A stretch of DNA of 64,000 nt from Actinacidiphila acididurans (GCF_016918855.1 NZ_JADKYB010000014.1:186001-250000); one strand, 5' to 3'; shown: positions 9,007 through 17,936, numbered from the stretch's first letter. Made by a program: numbers and translations. Notes: generated from the sequence alone by a model not told the origin.

Positions 9007-9452
9007 GCGCCCGGTCCGGGAGTGAGCGGCAGCTCGGCCCATGTCACTTTGCCGTTGTCGAGCAGGAGGGCATCCCATCGAATGCAGAGCGCTTCGACGA
9101 GGAACAGGCCGCGGCCACCTTCCGCGTCTCCGTCGACCACCTGAAGCGCGGGCCGCTGCCGGCTGCTGTCCTCCACGGCGATACGCAGGGTGTCGTCGTG
9201 CGCCGCGATCTCGATCACCACCATGTCTGCGGCCATGCCGTACATGCCCAATGCCGAACTGGCGGCTTCCGTCGCCTTCACCGCATTGGTGACCAGCTCA
9301 CTCACGACGAGTTCGGCGTCGTCACCCAGCCGGTCGAGGTTCCAGGTGCGCAGGGCTTGACGGACGAAGATCCGCGCCATGGCCGCCGCACTCGGTACCG
9401 CCCCCACCTTGATCCGCTCCACGCAAGGCACGGCATTCGGCTCAGTGGTCAT
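9003..9452 (-). CDS. ATP-binding protein of the anti-sigma (RsbW/HATPase_c) type
   Basis: 149 aa starting at ATG 9452 (MTTEPNAVPC). The GHKL N-box is visible in LVVSELVTNAVKA, followed by IEIAAHDDTLRIAVEDSS and the G-box VVDGDAEGGRGLFLVEALC. This is the standard length of free-standing Streptomyces RsbW-like ATP-binding proteins, which bind or phosphorylate sigma-factor partners. Its 5' end overlaps the preceding gene by 11 bp and its 3' end overlaps the HTH gene by 4 bp, so the three genes are co-translated. Partners are unknown. Confidence 0.88.
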   Translation of the reverse strand: MTTEPNAVPCVERIKVGAVPSAAAMARIFVRQALRTWNLDRLGDDAELVVSELVTNAVKATEAASSALGMYGMAADMVVIEIAAHDDTLRIAVEDSSRQRPALQVVDGDAEGGRGLFLVEALCIRWDALLLDNGKVTWAELPLTPGPGA

Positions 9453-9870
9453 GGCGGCCTGCCTCCCCGGATGACGAGGCACTGGTGCGAACAAGTTCGC
9501 TCGCGTACCACACGGTGCCCCGGACCTTCTCCGCCAGCTCTTCCCGCATGAAGGCCGCCACCGCGGGGTCCTGGTGGAAGTGAGCGGCGTTCGGCACCAG
9601 CACGTTGACGACTCCTTCCGAACAGCAGCCGACGATGAGTTCGGCCCAGGTGTCCAGCCGTTCGCTGGGTCGGCGCTCGAAGTGCACGCCGGCCAGACCG
9701 AAGCCGCGCCGAGTGGCGAGTGCCCCTAACTCCTCGATCGCCCGCTGGACCGTTTCCTTGTCCATGCCGGGCAGCCTTCGCAGGTAGGCAACCGCGGCGA
9801 TCGGATCGCTGGACGAGCAGGGGTCGAAGACGCGGGAAGGGGCGGCGTGACGGTCCGGTGGCTGTTCCAT
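9442..9870 (-). CDS. Hypothetical protein, first gene of the HTH/ATP-binding cluster
   Basis: 142 aa, ATG 9870 (MEQPPDRHAAPSRVFDP). I do not recognise a family with certainty. Visible parts are a helical segment (DKETVQRAIEELGALATRRGFGLAGVHFE), an EL/IVGCC core strand (WAELIVGCCSEGVVNVLVPNAAHF) and a helical C-terminus. The alternation of strands and a central helix faintly recalls a serine-recombinase-like fold, but no catalytic serine motif is evident. A second open frame at 9449-9922 is its shadow. It overlaps the ATP-binding gene by 11 bp. Confidence 0.7.
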   Translation of the reverse strand: MEQPPDRHAAPSRVFDPCSSSDPIAAVAYLRRLPGMDKETVQRAIEELGALATRRGFGLAGVHFERRPSERLDTWAELIVGCCSEGVVNVLVPNAAHFHQDPAVAAFMREELAEKVRGTVWYASELVRTSASSSGEAGRHDH

Positions 9871-10068
9871 TGGGTGCTTCCTGTTGACGCGGATCTTGCG
9901 GGTTACCCACTGTCAACCTCATGTGATCGACGGCACACCCAGCGTGACGAACAGCTTTGGCGCAGATCTTCCCGGTTCAACCGACAAGATTTGCATTGGT
10001 CTTGTGGCTCCGGTTTTCGGCGTTACCGTTCAATCAGGAATGCGCGCGTAGCAGACCCGGGAGGACCG
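9871..10068. promoter_or_regulatory. Divergent promoter region of the regulatory island
   Basis: 198 bp separate the minus-strand three-gene cluster from the plus-strand XRE regulator. It is locally AT-richer (for example ACAAGATTTGCATTGGTC near 9990) and ends with GGGAGG at 10059-10064 ahead of the TTG start. No clear palindrome is seen. Confidence 0.45.
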
Positions 10069-11628
10069 TTGGCCGTCAAGCCTCGTAGCCGTCGGCAGGA
10101 GCAGATCCAAGCCGCCCAGGAGTTACGCGCCCGGGGCTGGAACTGGGCGCAAGTCGCAGCCGAGTTCTGCGGTCGGTACCGCGTCAACCCGCGCGTGGCT
10201 CACCGAATGGCCCGGGGCTGGAGCCAGCGCGAAGCCGCCGATGCCTGGAACGGACGGTGGCCCGACGACGGCAAGACATTCAAGAACTTCTCGACGTGGG
10301 AGCTGTGGCCCGGACCAACCGGCCACGCGCCATCACTTGCCACCCTTGATCGTCTCGCCCAGCTCTATGAGTGCGCGGTGAGCGATCTGCTGACGGACAT
10401 GCCGAGTTACGGCGCGAAGCTGAATGCGCCGGCGCAAACCAAGATCTCAGCCGGGATTGCCGGCGCCACCGCGCCACCCGCACTCGTTCCGGCGCTTGCC
10501 GACACACTGGCGCACTTCGCTTCCGACATAAACTACGTGGAACTGGCCGAGGAGATTGTCATGTGGGTGCAGGGTGTACCCGGCGACATGAGCCGCCGGG
10601 AGCTGTTGCAGAAGATCAGTACGACGCTCACCGTCGCCGCTGCCGCGCCCCTCCTCGATATGGCCGACGCAGATGCACGTGACCGAGCAGCGGCGGCGCT
10701 TGAGGACCCGCGCCGCATTGATGCCGTGACGATCGCTCAGGCCGAGAGCGGACTCAAGGGCTTCCGTATGCAAGGCGATGTCCTGGGCCCGCACGTGGCC
10801 TTGCAGACGGCCCTCGCACAGCGCAAGGTGATCGGGGAGTTCGCGGCCAACGCGCCGAGCCACCTGCGGCCCCGAGTGTTTTCGCTGTATGCCGAGCTGA
10901 GTCAGCTCGTCGGATGGGAGCTGTACGACATCGGGGACTATCGCGCCGCCGCCTATTACTACGACGACGCCCGCACCGCTGCTCACGACGCCGAAAACGT
11001 CGAACTGGTGACGTACATTCTGTGCACCATGAGCCAGCTTGCGACCTGGCAGGGCAAACCGCGCGTCGGCATCGACCATGCGATTGCCGCCCAGGCGTGG
11101 GCCGCCCAATCCGGCAGCGAAATGGCGCGGGCGTACTCGGCGGACGTAGCAGCCCGAGCATTCGCCGGCGCCGGAGAAGCGAACAAGGCGCGGGCAGCGC
11201 TCGAAGCCGAGCGCACAGCGGCGGCGGAAGTCTGGAGCAGCGACGAGCCATTGGCATCGTGGTGGTACTTCTACGACGAGTCCTTTTACTGGTCGATCCG
11301 CAACGAGGTCAGCCTGCAACTGAACGACCCGGCCGACGCACTGTACGCCGCCCAAACGGCTCTGCCGCTGCGTGACATCGCCAATGTCCGCGACTACACG
11401 CACACCCTCACGCGCCAGGCGAAGGCGCATGTCCTGCAAGGCGACGTACACGAGGCGACGCAGATCATCGGGGAGGCCGCGCGCCTCACCGCGGTCAACC
11501 GGTCGCCGCGCCTGGAACAGACCATCCGCGACGTACGCACCAGCCTCACGCCGTGGCAGCGGACAAAGTCCGTTCGGCAACTCGATGAGGCGCTGCGCGC
11601 CCATGGGGTCGGCAGCATCGAGGTCTAG
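10069..11628 (+). CDS. Large XRE-family transcriptional regulator with TPR-like C-terminal region
   Basis: 519 aa from a TTG start 5 bases after GGGAGG; the in-frame region further upstream reads through the promoter. The N-terminal segment has an HTH (RARGWNWAQVAAEFCGRYRVNPRVAHRMARGWSQREAADAWNGRW, in part), followed by SLATLDRLAQLYECAVSDLL typical of Streptomyces XRE regulators. The remaining ~400 residues are helical repeats (EFAANAPSHLRPRVFSLYAELSQLVGWELYDIG, in part) resembling TPR sensor regions. Codon 19 (10123-10125) is TTA, the rare leucine codon read by the bldA tRNA in Streptomyces, so translation may be developmentally controlled. It faces the HTH/ATP-binding cluster. Confidence 0.85.
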   Translation: MAVKPRSRRQEQIQAAQELRARGWNWAQVAAEFCGRYRVNPRVAHRMARGWSQREAADAWNGRWPDDGKTFKNFSTWELWPGPTGHAPSLATLDRLAQLYECAVSDLLTDMPSYGAKLNAPAQTKISAGIAGATAPPALVPALADTLAHFASDINYVELAEEIVMWVQGVPGDMSRRELLQKISTTLTVAAAAPLLDMADADARDRAAAALEDPRRIDAVTIAQAESGLKGFRMQGDVLGPHVALQTALAQRKVIGEFAANAPSHLRPRVFSLYAELSQLVGWELYDIGDYRAAAYYYDDARTAAHDAENVELVTYILCTMSQLATWQGKPRVGIDHAIAAQAWAAQSGSEMARAYSADVAARAFAGAGEANKARAALEAERTAAAEVWSSDEPLASWWYFYDESFYWSIRNEVSLQLNDPADALYAAQTALPLRDIANVRDYTHTLTRQAKAHVLQGDVHEATQIIGEAARLTAVNRSPRLEQTIRDVRTSLTPWQRTKSVRQLDEALRAHGVGSIEV

Positions 11629-12029
11629 CGAAGCCATGTGGTCGTTGCGTCACCCGCCCAGGGTGCACCCGCCGCGCTAAGCCTCTCCGAGTTCAGCCCG
11701 TACCGCCGCGGCACGGCGAACCCCGTCCATCGGGCACCCCGGAGCAGCCGGCTCCGCCCACGCAACGGGCGCAACTCGGCCAGCGACGCACCAGGGCGAG
11801 CCTCGCCGAATCAGCGCCCGCACCCGACGCTCACCCGACGCCACGCCAAGGCGAACCCCGCACAACGCACCGCCCGCACCCTTCGCCGGGCGGTGCCAGG
11901 CCCACGCCAGGCCGAGCCTCTTCACAGGGCAACCCCGAGGCATTGACGTGCTCATGGAAATCCGCTTACGTATCCGAGAGCGCTCTCCAGTCGACGCCCC
12001 ACACGTCCTCGAGTGCACGGAGTGTTCCC
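11629..12029. other. Gene-free 400-bp stretch upstream of the SGNH esterase
   Basis: No convincing gene on either strand; the open frames here lack homology-like patterning and ribosome sites. The first 300 bp are C-rich, with degenerate repeats of the word GGCGAACCCCGC/GGCGAGCCTCGCC (about 11719, 11801, 11850, 11913). These may be eroded coding or repeat material. The last ~60 bp hold the promoter and operator of the esterase gene. Confidence 0.5.
11976..11987. promoter_or_regulatory. Perfect 12-bp palindrome, probable LacI-family operator
   Basis: GAGAGCGCTCTC with a central CG, 42 bp before the esterase start. LacI-family repressors of Streptomyces glycan genes (for example CebR, whose box is TGGGAGCGCTCCCA) bind sites of this shape. 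The cognate regulator is not in the window. Confidence 0.55.
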
Positions 12030-13247
12030 ATGCGATCACCTTTTGCGTTACGCGGCGCCCACGGTCGGGCTGATAACGATGTCATCGGGCGGTCCCGGCC
12101 CCGTGCCCTGGGCGGATTCGCGGCCGCCGGTGCCACCGCCCTGGCCGCGGCGCTCGCCGTCTCGGTCGCCACCGCCTTACCGGCGGCCGCGGCCGGCCCT
12201 TCCCGTACCGCAGCCGCCTCCGCAGCCGCGCCCGCGCCCCTGCGGCTGATGCCGCTCGGCGACTCCATCACCTGGGGAGTCGGCAGCAGTACGGGCGACA
12301 GCTACCGGTCCGTCCTGTGGAACGACCTGGCCGCCGAGGGCCACTCCTCGCTGGACTTCGTCGGCTCCGGGCGCAACGGCTCGATGGCCGACCCGGACAA
12401 CGAGGGCCACTCGGGGTGGCGGATCGACCAGATCGCCGGCATCGCGGACGCGGTGCTGGCGCACTACCGCCCCAACGTCATCACGCTGGAGATCGGCACC
12501 AACGATCTCAACCAGAACTACCAGGTGCCGACCGCGACCGACCGGCTGCACGCGCTGGTCGACCAGATCACCGCCGACGCTCCCGACGCCACCGTGCTGC
12601 TCGCCTCGCTGATCGTCTCCACGAACCCGGTGGAGGAGCCCAACCGCCCCGCCTTCAACCAGGCCGTGCCCGGCATCGTGCAGGCCGAGCAGGCCGCGGG
12701 CCGGCACGTGGCCTACGTCGACATGGGCGCGCTGACCACCGCCGACCTGGCCGACCAGCTGCACCCCAACGACACCGGCTACGCCAAGATGGCCGCCGCC
12801 TTCAACGCCGGGGTCCAGGCCGCGGACAGCGCCGGCTGGATCAAGCCGCCCGTACCGACCGGCGGCTACGTCTACTCCGGCATCGCCGGCAAGTGCCTCG
12901 ACGACGCCTTGAGTTCGACCGCCAACGGCAACCCGGTGCAGCTCTGGGGCTGCGACAACACCGACGCCCAGTGGTGGACCCTGCACACCGACGGCACCCT
13001 GCGCGTGTTCGGCAAGTGCGTGGACGCGGCCGCGGCCGGCACCGCCAACGGGACGAAGGTCCAGCTCTACGACTGCAACGGCACCGTGGCGCAGGTCTGG
13101 CAACCCTACAACGGCGGCTACCGCAACCCGAACTCCGGCCGCTGCCTCGACGATCCCGGCTCCAGCACGGCCGACGGCACCCAGCTCCAGCTCTACGACT
13201 GCAACGGCACGAACGCCCAGAAGTGGACGACGCTGACGGCGGTCTAG
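12030..13247 (+). CDS. Secreted SGNH/GDSL esterase (CE3-like) with ricin-type lectin domain
   Basis: 405 aa. ATG 12030 follows CACGGAG; longer in-frame readings cross the operator. The signal peptide has its hydrophobic core at about residues 28-55. The SGNH domain (~70-270) has GDS (LMPLGDSITWG, nucleophile S79), the Gly/Asn blocks (IGTNDL) and the catalytic D242xxH245 in DQLHPND, as in CE3 acetylxylan esterases. A C-terminal beta-trefoil lectin (CBM13, ~283-405) has three KCLDD/QLW repeats. It probably removes acetyl groups from plant polysaccharide outside the cell. GH92 follows on the same strand after 157 bp with its own operator. Confidence 0.87.
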   Translation: MRSPFALRGAHGRADNDVIGRSRPRALGGFAAAGATALAAALAVSVATALPAAAAGPSRTAAASAAAPAPLRLMPLGDSITWGVGSSTGDSYRSVLWNDLAAEGHSSLDFVGSGRNGSMADPDNEGHSGWRIDQIAGIADAVLAHYRPNVITLEIGTNDLNQNYQVPTATDRLHALVDQITADAPDATVLLASLIVSTNPVEEPNRPAFNQAVPGIVQAEQAAGRHVAYVDMGALTTADLADQLHPNDTGYAKMAAAFNAGVQAADSAGWIKPPVPTGGYVYSGIAGKCLDDALSSTANGNPVQLWGCDNTDAQWWTLHTDGTLRVFGKCVDAAAAGTANGTKVQLYDCNGTVAQVWQPYNGGYRNPNSGRCLDDPGSSTADGTQLQLYDCNGTNAQKWTTLTAV

Positions 13248-13258
13248 CCGGCGGTGGA

Positions 13259-13281
13259 GCGGCGGGTACGGGGCCCGCCGC
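13259..13281 (+). terminator. Stem-loop after the esterase gene
   Basis: GCGGCGGG / CCCGCCGC arms of 8 bp with a 7-base loop, 12 bp after the stop codon; likely terminator separating esterase and GH92 transcription. Confidence 0.5.
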
Positions 13282-13313
13282 CCGAAATCGTCCGGCCCGT
13301 CCCCGGTGGCCGC

Positions 13314-13325
13314 GACAACGTTGTC
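13314..13325. promoter_or_regulatory. Perfect 12-bp palindrome GACAACGTTGTC, probable LacI-family operator
   Basis: Centred on AACGTT with a central CG, 80 bp upstream of the GH92 start. This is the form of LacI-family operators upstream of actinobacterial glycosidase genes. It differs from the palindrome upstream of the esterase, so the two genes may answer to different repressors. Confidence 0.6.
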
Positions 13326-13404
13326 CCCCCTCCTTCCGGGCCCCTCGAACCCTCTGTCCCGCTCCACCTCACCCCACCCACCTCCCACAAGGAGACAAGC
13401 CGCC

Positions 13405-16400
13405 ATGAGAAGAAAAGTGTCGAGACCGCCGGCACCGGCCGTCCTGGGCGTGTTCGCCGCCGCTGCGATGGCCGTGGCGGGGCTGTCCGCGCCGGCGCAC
13501 GCGGCCGGCAGGGCCGCGCTGGTCGCCTCCCCGGCCACCGTGGTGAACCCGTTCATCGGCACGTCGAACGCCGCGGACGACTTCCCGGGTGCCGACGCGC
13601 CGTTCGGGATGGTCCAGTGGAGTCCGGACACGCCCTCGCGTCCGGACGGCGGCGGCTACGAGTACAGCGACTCGTCGATCACCGGCTTCAGCCTCACCCA
13701 CATCGCGGGACCGGGCTGCGGCGCCGCGGGCGACGTACCGGTGCTGCCCACCGTGGGCGCGGTCAGCACGAACGCGACGGACGCCTTCTCGCACAGCAAC
13801 GAGTCGGCGTCGGCGGGCTCGTACAAGGTCAAGCTCAACAACAACGTCACCACCGAGCTGACCGCCACGACCCGCAGCGGCATGGCGCGCTTCACCTTCC
13901 CGTCGACCAGCCAGGCCAACCTGCTGTTCAAGCTGACGGGCAGCCAGAACGGCGACAGCAACACGCAGTTCAACGTGGTGTCGTCCACCGAGGTCAGCGG
14001 CCAGGTCACCAGCGGCCACTTCTGCGGCGCGGGGAACACGTACACCGTCTACTTCGACATGGTCTTCGACCGGCCGTTCGCGACGCAGGGCACCATGGCC
14101 ACCACGGCCGCCGTGCCCTTCACCACCTCGGGGAAGCGGGCGGCCAAGAACACCGCCGAGACGCCCAACAAGCCCGTGCTGCACGGTACGGCGGCCCCGG
14201 CCACGAAGAGCGGCGCCGGCTCGTCGGCCACCTCCTCGGCCACGCCGGCCGTCGCCGCGAACAACGGCTACGTCACCTTCGATGCGACCTCCAACCCGGT
14301 CGTGCAGGCCAAGGTCGGCGTCTCGTACGTGTCGATCGCCAACGCGACGGCCAACCGGACGGCGGAGAACACCGGGTGGAACTTCGACTCGACCCGTGAC
14401 GCCGCGCAGGGCGCCTGGAACTCCCTGCTGGGCCGGATGCAGATCAGCGGCGGGACGGCATCCCAGCAGACGCAGTTCTACACCGCGCTCTACCACTCGC
14501 TGCTGCACCCCAACGTGATCAGCGACACCAACGGCCAGTACTACGGCTTCGACGGCCACACGCACACCGTGGACTCCGGTCACTCCGCGGCCTACGCGAA
14601 CTACTCCGGCTGGGACATCTACCGTTCCCAGGCGCAGTTGGAGGCGCTGGTCGACCCGCAGGCGGCCTCGGACACCGCGCAGTCCATGGTGGACGACTAC
14701 GCGCAGACCGGGCAGTTCCCCAAGTGGTCGGAGAACAACGGCGAGTCGTACGTGATGGTGGGCGACCCAGCCGACCCGATCATCGCCGACTACTACGCCT
14801 TCGGCGCGCGCAACTTCGACACCTCGACGGCGCTGACGGACATGGTCGCCGAGGCGTCCAAGGCGAACAACAACCGGCCCGGCCTGAACTACCTCAACGC
14901 ACCGGGCTACATGCCGCACAACGGCAGTTACGGCTGCTGCAACTTCTACGGCCCGGTGGCCACCACGCTGGAGTACGCCACCGCCGACTTCGCGGTGTCC
15001 GCGTTCGCCGGCGCGCTGGGCGACACCGCGGACCAGCGCACGTACGCCAACCGCGCGCAGGACTGGAACAACACGCTGAACCCCGCCTCCGGCTTCGTCG
15101 AGCCGCGCAACGCCGACGGCTCCTGGACCGGCGGCTTCGACCCGACCAGCGGCACCGACATGGTCGAGGCCGACTCGTGGATCTACACCGGCATGATCCC
15201 GTTCGACGTGGCCGGCCTGGCCCGGGCCAAGGGCGGCAACACGGCCATGAACCACTACCTGGACACCGTGCTGCGCAGCTTCACCGGTGACAACGGCTAC
15301 GCCTGGGTCGGCAACGAGCCCAGCATCGAGCTGCCCTGGGAGTACGACTACACCGGCCGGCCGTGGCAGACGCAGAGCACCGTCCGGCAGATCCAGGACT
15401 CGATCTGGGCGAACACGCCCGGCGGCCTGGCGGACGGCAACGACGACCTCGGCGCGATGAGCGCCTGGTACGTCTGGTCCGCGCTCGGCATGTACCCCGA
15501 GACGCCGGGCACGTCCGATCTCGCCCTGGGCAGCCCGGTGTTCACCCAGGCGGTCGTCACGCTGCCCTCGGGCGGCACGCTGACGGTCAACGGCAACGGC
15601 GCCGCCGACAACGCCCCGTACGTGCAGTCGGCCACCTGGAACGGCGCGGCCTGGAACAACGCCTACGCGCCGACCGCCGCCCTGGCCTCCGGCGGCACGC
15701 TGAACTTCACGCTGGGCACGAGCGCGAACACCTCCTGGGCGGCCGCGTCCTCGGCCGCGCCGCCCTCCTACGGCGGTGACACCGTGGCGCCGCCATCGCC
15801 CCGGGTCGGCCCGGTCACCTCGGCGGCGGGCAGCAACATCTGCCTGGACGACGCCACGTCCGGCACCGCCGACGGCACGCACATCCAGATCTGGGGCTGC
15901 GATGGCACCTACGCGCAGGACTTCACGATCGCCTCGGACGGCACCCTGCGCACGATGGGCAAGTGCCTGGACGCCAACCACAGCGGGACCACCAACGGCA
16001 CCCTGATCCAGCTGTGGACCTGCAACGCCAGCGTCGCCCAGCAGTGGACCCCGGGCGCGAACGGTTCCCTGGTCAACCCGAACTCCGGGCTGTGCCTGGA
16101 CGACCCGAGCGCCTCGACCTCCAACGGCACGCAGCTCCAGCTCTACACCTGCAACGGCTCGGCCGCGCAGAACTGGGGGCTGCCGCTCGCCCCGGCCGCC
16201 CGCTCGGGCGCGGTGACCGCCGGGGTGGCCGCCGGCCTGTGCCTGGACGACAAGTCCGCCGGCACCGCGAACGGCACGCCGGTGGAGATCTGGGGCTGCA
16301 ACGGCTCCACCGCGCAGAACTGGAGCCTGGTCACGGACGGCACGCTGCGTGCCGTGGGCGGCTGCCTGGACGTGTCCAACGGCGGGACCACCAACGGCAC

Positions 16401-16590
16401 CCTCGTCCAGCTCTGGGCCTGCAACGGCACCGGCTCCCAGCAGTGGAAGGCCACCGCCTCCGGCCAGCTCGTCAACCCGCAGTCCGGGCTGTGCCTGGAC
16501 GACCCCAACTCCTCCACCACCGCGGGCACCCAGCTCCAGATCTACGCCTGCAACGGCACGGGCGCGCAGCAGTGGAGCCTGCCCGCCTGA
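13405..16590 (+). CDS. Secreted GH92 alpha-mannosidase with two C-terminal ricin-type lectin domains
   Basis: 1061 aa. ATG 13405 is preceded by AAGGAG (13389-13394). The signal peptide ends near AHAAG. The GH92 N-terminal signature VNPFIGTSNAADDFPGA is followed by FGMVQWSPDT and H-x-G-x-G-C (THIAGPGCG). The catalytic region contains GNEPS (acid E638), YDYTGRPW and DGNDDLGAMSAWYVWSALG (base D680/D681). GH92 enzymes are calcium-dependent exo-mannosidases acting on N-glycans and fungal mannan. Two tandem beta-trefoil lectin domains (~810-930 and ~940-1061) carry repeated CLDD / QLW motifs. It probably works with the neighbouring esterase on extracellular glycans. Confidence 0.93.
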   Translation: MRRKVSRPPAPAVLGVFAAAAMAVAGLSAPAHAAGRAALVASPATVVNPFIGTSNAADDFPGADAPFGMVQWSPDTPSRPDGGGYEYSDSSITGFSLTHIAGPGCGAAGDVPVLPTVGAVSTNATDAFSHSNESASAGSYKVKLNNNVTTELTATTRSGMARFTFPSTSQANLLFKLTGSQNGDSNTQFNVVSSTEVSGQVTSGHFCGAGNTYTVYFDMVFDRPFATQGTMATTAAVPFTTSGKRAAKNTAETPNKPVLHGTAAPATKSGAGSSATSSATPAVAANNGYVTFDATSNPVVQAKVGVSYVSIANATANRTAENTGWNFDSTRDAAQGAWNSLLGRMQISGGTASQQTQFYTALYHSLLHPNVISDTNGQYYGFDGHTHTVDSGHSAAYANYSGWDIYRSQAQLEALVDPQAASDTAQSMVDDYAQTGQFPKWSENNGESYVMVGDPADPIIADYYAFGARNFDTSTALTDMVAEASKANNNRPGLNYLNAPGYMPHNGSYGCCNFYGPVATTLEYATADFAVSAFAGALGDTADQRTYANRAQDWNNTLNPASGFVEPRNADGSWTGGFDPTSGTDMVEADSWIYTGMIPFDVAGLARAKGGNTAMNHYLDTVLRSFTGDNGYAWVGNEPSIELPWEYDYTGRPWQTQSTVRQIQDSIWANTPGGLADGNDDLGAMSAWYVWSALGMYPETPGTSDLALGSPVFTQAVVTLPSGGTLTVNGNGAADNAPYVQSATWNGAAWNNAYAPTAALASGGTLNFTLGTSANTSWAAASSAAPPSYGGDTVAPPSPRVGPVTSAAGSNICLDDATSGTADGTHIQIWGCDGTYAQDFTIASDGTLRTMGKCLDANHSGTTNGTLIQLWTCNASVAQQWTPGANGSLVNPNSGLCLDDPSASTSNGTQLQLYTCNGSAAQNWGLPLAPAARSGAVTAGVAAGLCLDDKSAGTANGTPVEIWGCNGSTAQNWSLVTDGTLRAVGGCLDVSNGGTTNGTLVQLWACNGTGSQQWKATASGQLVNPQSGLCLDDPNSSTTAGTQLQIYACNGTGAQQWSLPA

Positions 16591-16628
16591 TCACGTGATC
16601 ACCTGATCCTGCTTGCACCCTGCTCGAT

Positions 16629-16669
16629 GAACCCGCCCGTACGCCGATCGCCGGTGTACGGGCGGGTTC
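16629..16669. terminator. Strong bidirectional terminator between GH92 and Lrp genes
   Basis: Perfect 14-bp arms GAACCCGCCCGTAC (16629-16642) and GTACGGGCGGGTTC (16656-16669) with a 13-base loop, between convergent genes. A separate 14-bp palindrome TGATCACGTGATCA overlaps the GH92 stop at 16588-16601. Confidence 0.85.
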
Positions 16670-16712
16670 GCGCATACGGACGGCCGCCCGGTCAGCCGCG
16701 CCGCAGCCGCCT

Positions 16713-17180
16713 TCAGGCGCCCGGCACGGGAGTGATCGCGGGGTTCGCGATGTGCTCGTAGACGATCGAGGTCTGGACGTCGGCGAGCTCGGGGCGTTCG
16801 GTGAGGCGGTCGATCACGAAGCTGTAGAGGCCGGTGTTGTCCGGGACGGCGACGTGGAGGATGAAGTCCTGGTTGCCGCTGGTCACGAAGACGCCGAGGA
16901 TCTCCGGCAGGGTCGCCACCCAGGTGCGGAAGTTCTCGATGACCTGGCGGGACGGCGGGCGGACCCGGACGGAGACCAGGGCCTGGACCGGGCGCCCGAT
17001 GGCCGCGAGGTCCACGTCGAGGACCGCGCCCCGGATGACGCCCCGTTTGCGCAGGGCCCGGGTGCGGTCCAGCGCCGTGGTGGGCGAGACGCCGACCGCC
17101 GCCGCGACCTCCCGGTTGGTCTTCCGTGCATCCGACTGGAGTTCCCGCAGGATCGCCGTATCAAGTTCGTCCATGGCCAC
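16713..17180 (-). CDS. Lrp/AsnC-family transcriptional regulator
   Basis: 155 aa from GTG 17180, which is 7 bases after GGGAGG; ATG 17174 (MDELDTAIL) has a spacer of 13 and is the alternative. The N-terminal winged helix is typical (LDTAILRELQSDARKTNREVAAAVGVSPTTALDRTRALRKRGVI, in part), followed by the RAM ligand-binding domain (VRVRPPSRQVIENF, ILGVFVTSGNQDFILHVAV). It probably senses an amino acid and controls itself and the divergent DUF2000 gene. The long open frame that continues upstream on this strand is a shadow of the aminotransferase gene. Confidence 0.92.
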   Translation of the reverse strand: MAMDELDTAILRELQSDARKTNREVAAAVGVSPTTALDRTRALRKRGVIRGAVLDVDLAAIGRPVQALVSVRVRPPSRQVIENFRTWVATLPEILGVFVTSGNQDFILHVAVPDNTGLYSFVIDRLTERPELADVQTSIVYEHIANPAITPVPGA

Positions 17181-17327
17181 GAAAACGCCTCCCTTTCCGA
17201 TACATGTACGGGTCGATTGAATCACCTCCGTACGTCCGCCTAGCATCGGCCGTATCTTTCCGTACGACATCAGACCGACATCAGACCGGGATCGGACGAG
17301 ACCGGACGAGATCAGGGAGACACACCG
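17181..17327. promoter_or_regulatory. Lrp/AsnC-controlled divergent promoter region
   Basis: 147 bp between the Lrp gene and DUF2000. GATACATGTACGG (17199) and CGTATC...CCGTACG (17251-17266) give loosely symmetric ATGTAC/GTACG words. The tandem words CATCAGACCGA and CATCAGACCGG lie at 17270-17290. Lrp binding here is inferred only from the gene arrangement. Confidence 0.4.
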
Positions 17328-17825
17328 GTGACTGGAACGACTGTGGCGCCCGACGCCCCCTCCGCGGCGGTCGGCTTCGCGCCGGACGAGGTGGACCTGA
17401 GCATGCCCACCCGCGCGGCCCGGCTGAAGTGGGTGGTGGTGGTCAACAGCGACCTGCCGCCGGGCCGCGCGGCCAACGCGGCGATCTGCGCGGCGGCCCC
17501 CACCGCGGTCCAGGTCGCCGGACTGCTGGGCACCGACGTCCCCGACGCCGACGGCGCCCTGCACCCGGGACTGCCCTGGCTCGGCTGCTCGGTGCTCACC
17601 GCCGACTCCGCCACGCTGCGCGCCATCCGCGCCAAGGCGGCGGCCCGCCCGGACACCTATGTGGCCGACATGCCCGCCGTCGCCCAGCGCACCCTCGTCT
17701 ACACCGACTACGCCGCCTCCATGGCCGGCACCGCGGCGGACGACATGGACTACTGCGCGGTCAGCATCGTCGGCCCCCGCAACCGCGTCGACAAGATCGT
17801 CGGAAAGCTGCCCCTGCTGCCGTGA
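17328..17825 (+). CDS. DUF2000 family protein
   Basis: 165 aa, GTG start with GGGAGA upstream (17314-17319). Conserved features are KWVVVVNSDLPPGRAANAAICAAA near residue 30, LPWLGCSVLTADSATLRAIRAKA in the middle, and VYTDYAASMAGTAADDMDYCAVSIVGPRNRVDKIVGKLPLL at the end (quoted in parts). The fold is related to peptidyl-tRNA hydrolase II. Function is not established. Divergent transcription from an Lrp regulator is the usual arrangement for this family. Confidence 0.85.
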   Translation: MTGTTVAPDAPSAAVGFAPDEVDLSMPTRAARLKWVVVVNSDLPPGRAANAAICAAAPTAVQVAGLLGTDVPDADGALHPGLPWLGCSVLTADSATLRAIRAKAAARPDTYVADMPAVAQRTLVYTDYAASMAGTAADDMDYCAVSIVGPRNRVDKIVGKLPLLP

Positions 17826-17936
17826 CCGAACTGCCCCGACCGGGTGCCCCCACCGGGTGCCCTGACCCGTCCGGCGGGCCCCGCCCCTGGTGAGCGCCCT
17901 GTTCCCACCGGTCGGGCCGCCCGTCACGATAGGCGC

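Noticed and set aside
9449..9922. Alternative frame (157 aa) over the unknown protein of the regulatory island
   Set aside because: Arg/Pro-rich shadow; the other frame has protein-like composition and a better relation to its neighbour.
11638..11946. Open frame of 102 aa after the XRE regulator
   Set aside because: Compositionally an Arg/Pro/Ala-rich GC artefact without ribosome site or recognisable pattern; overlaps degenerate C-rich repeats.
16588..16601. Palindrome TGATCACGTGATCA at the GH92 stop
   Set aside because: Overlaps the stop codon; more likely incidental than an operator, since the terminator 30 bp on explains the region.
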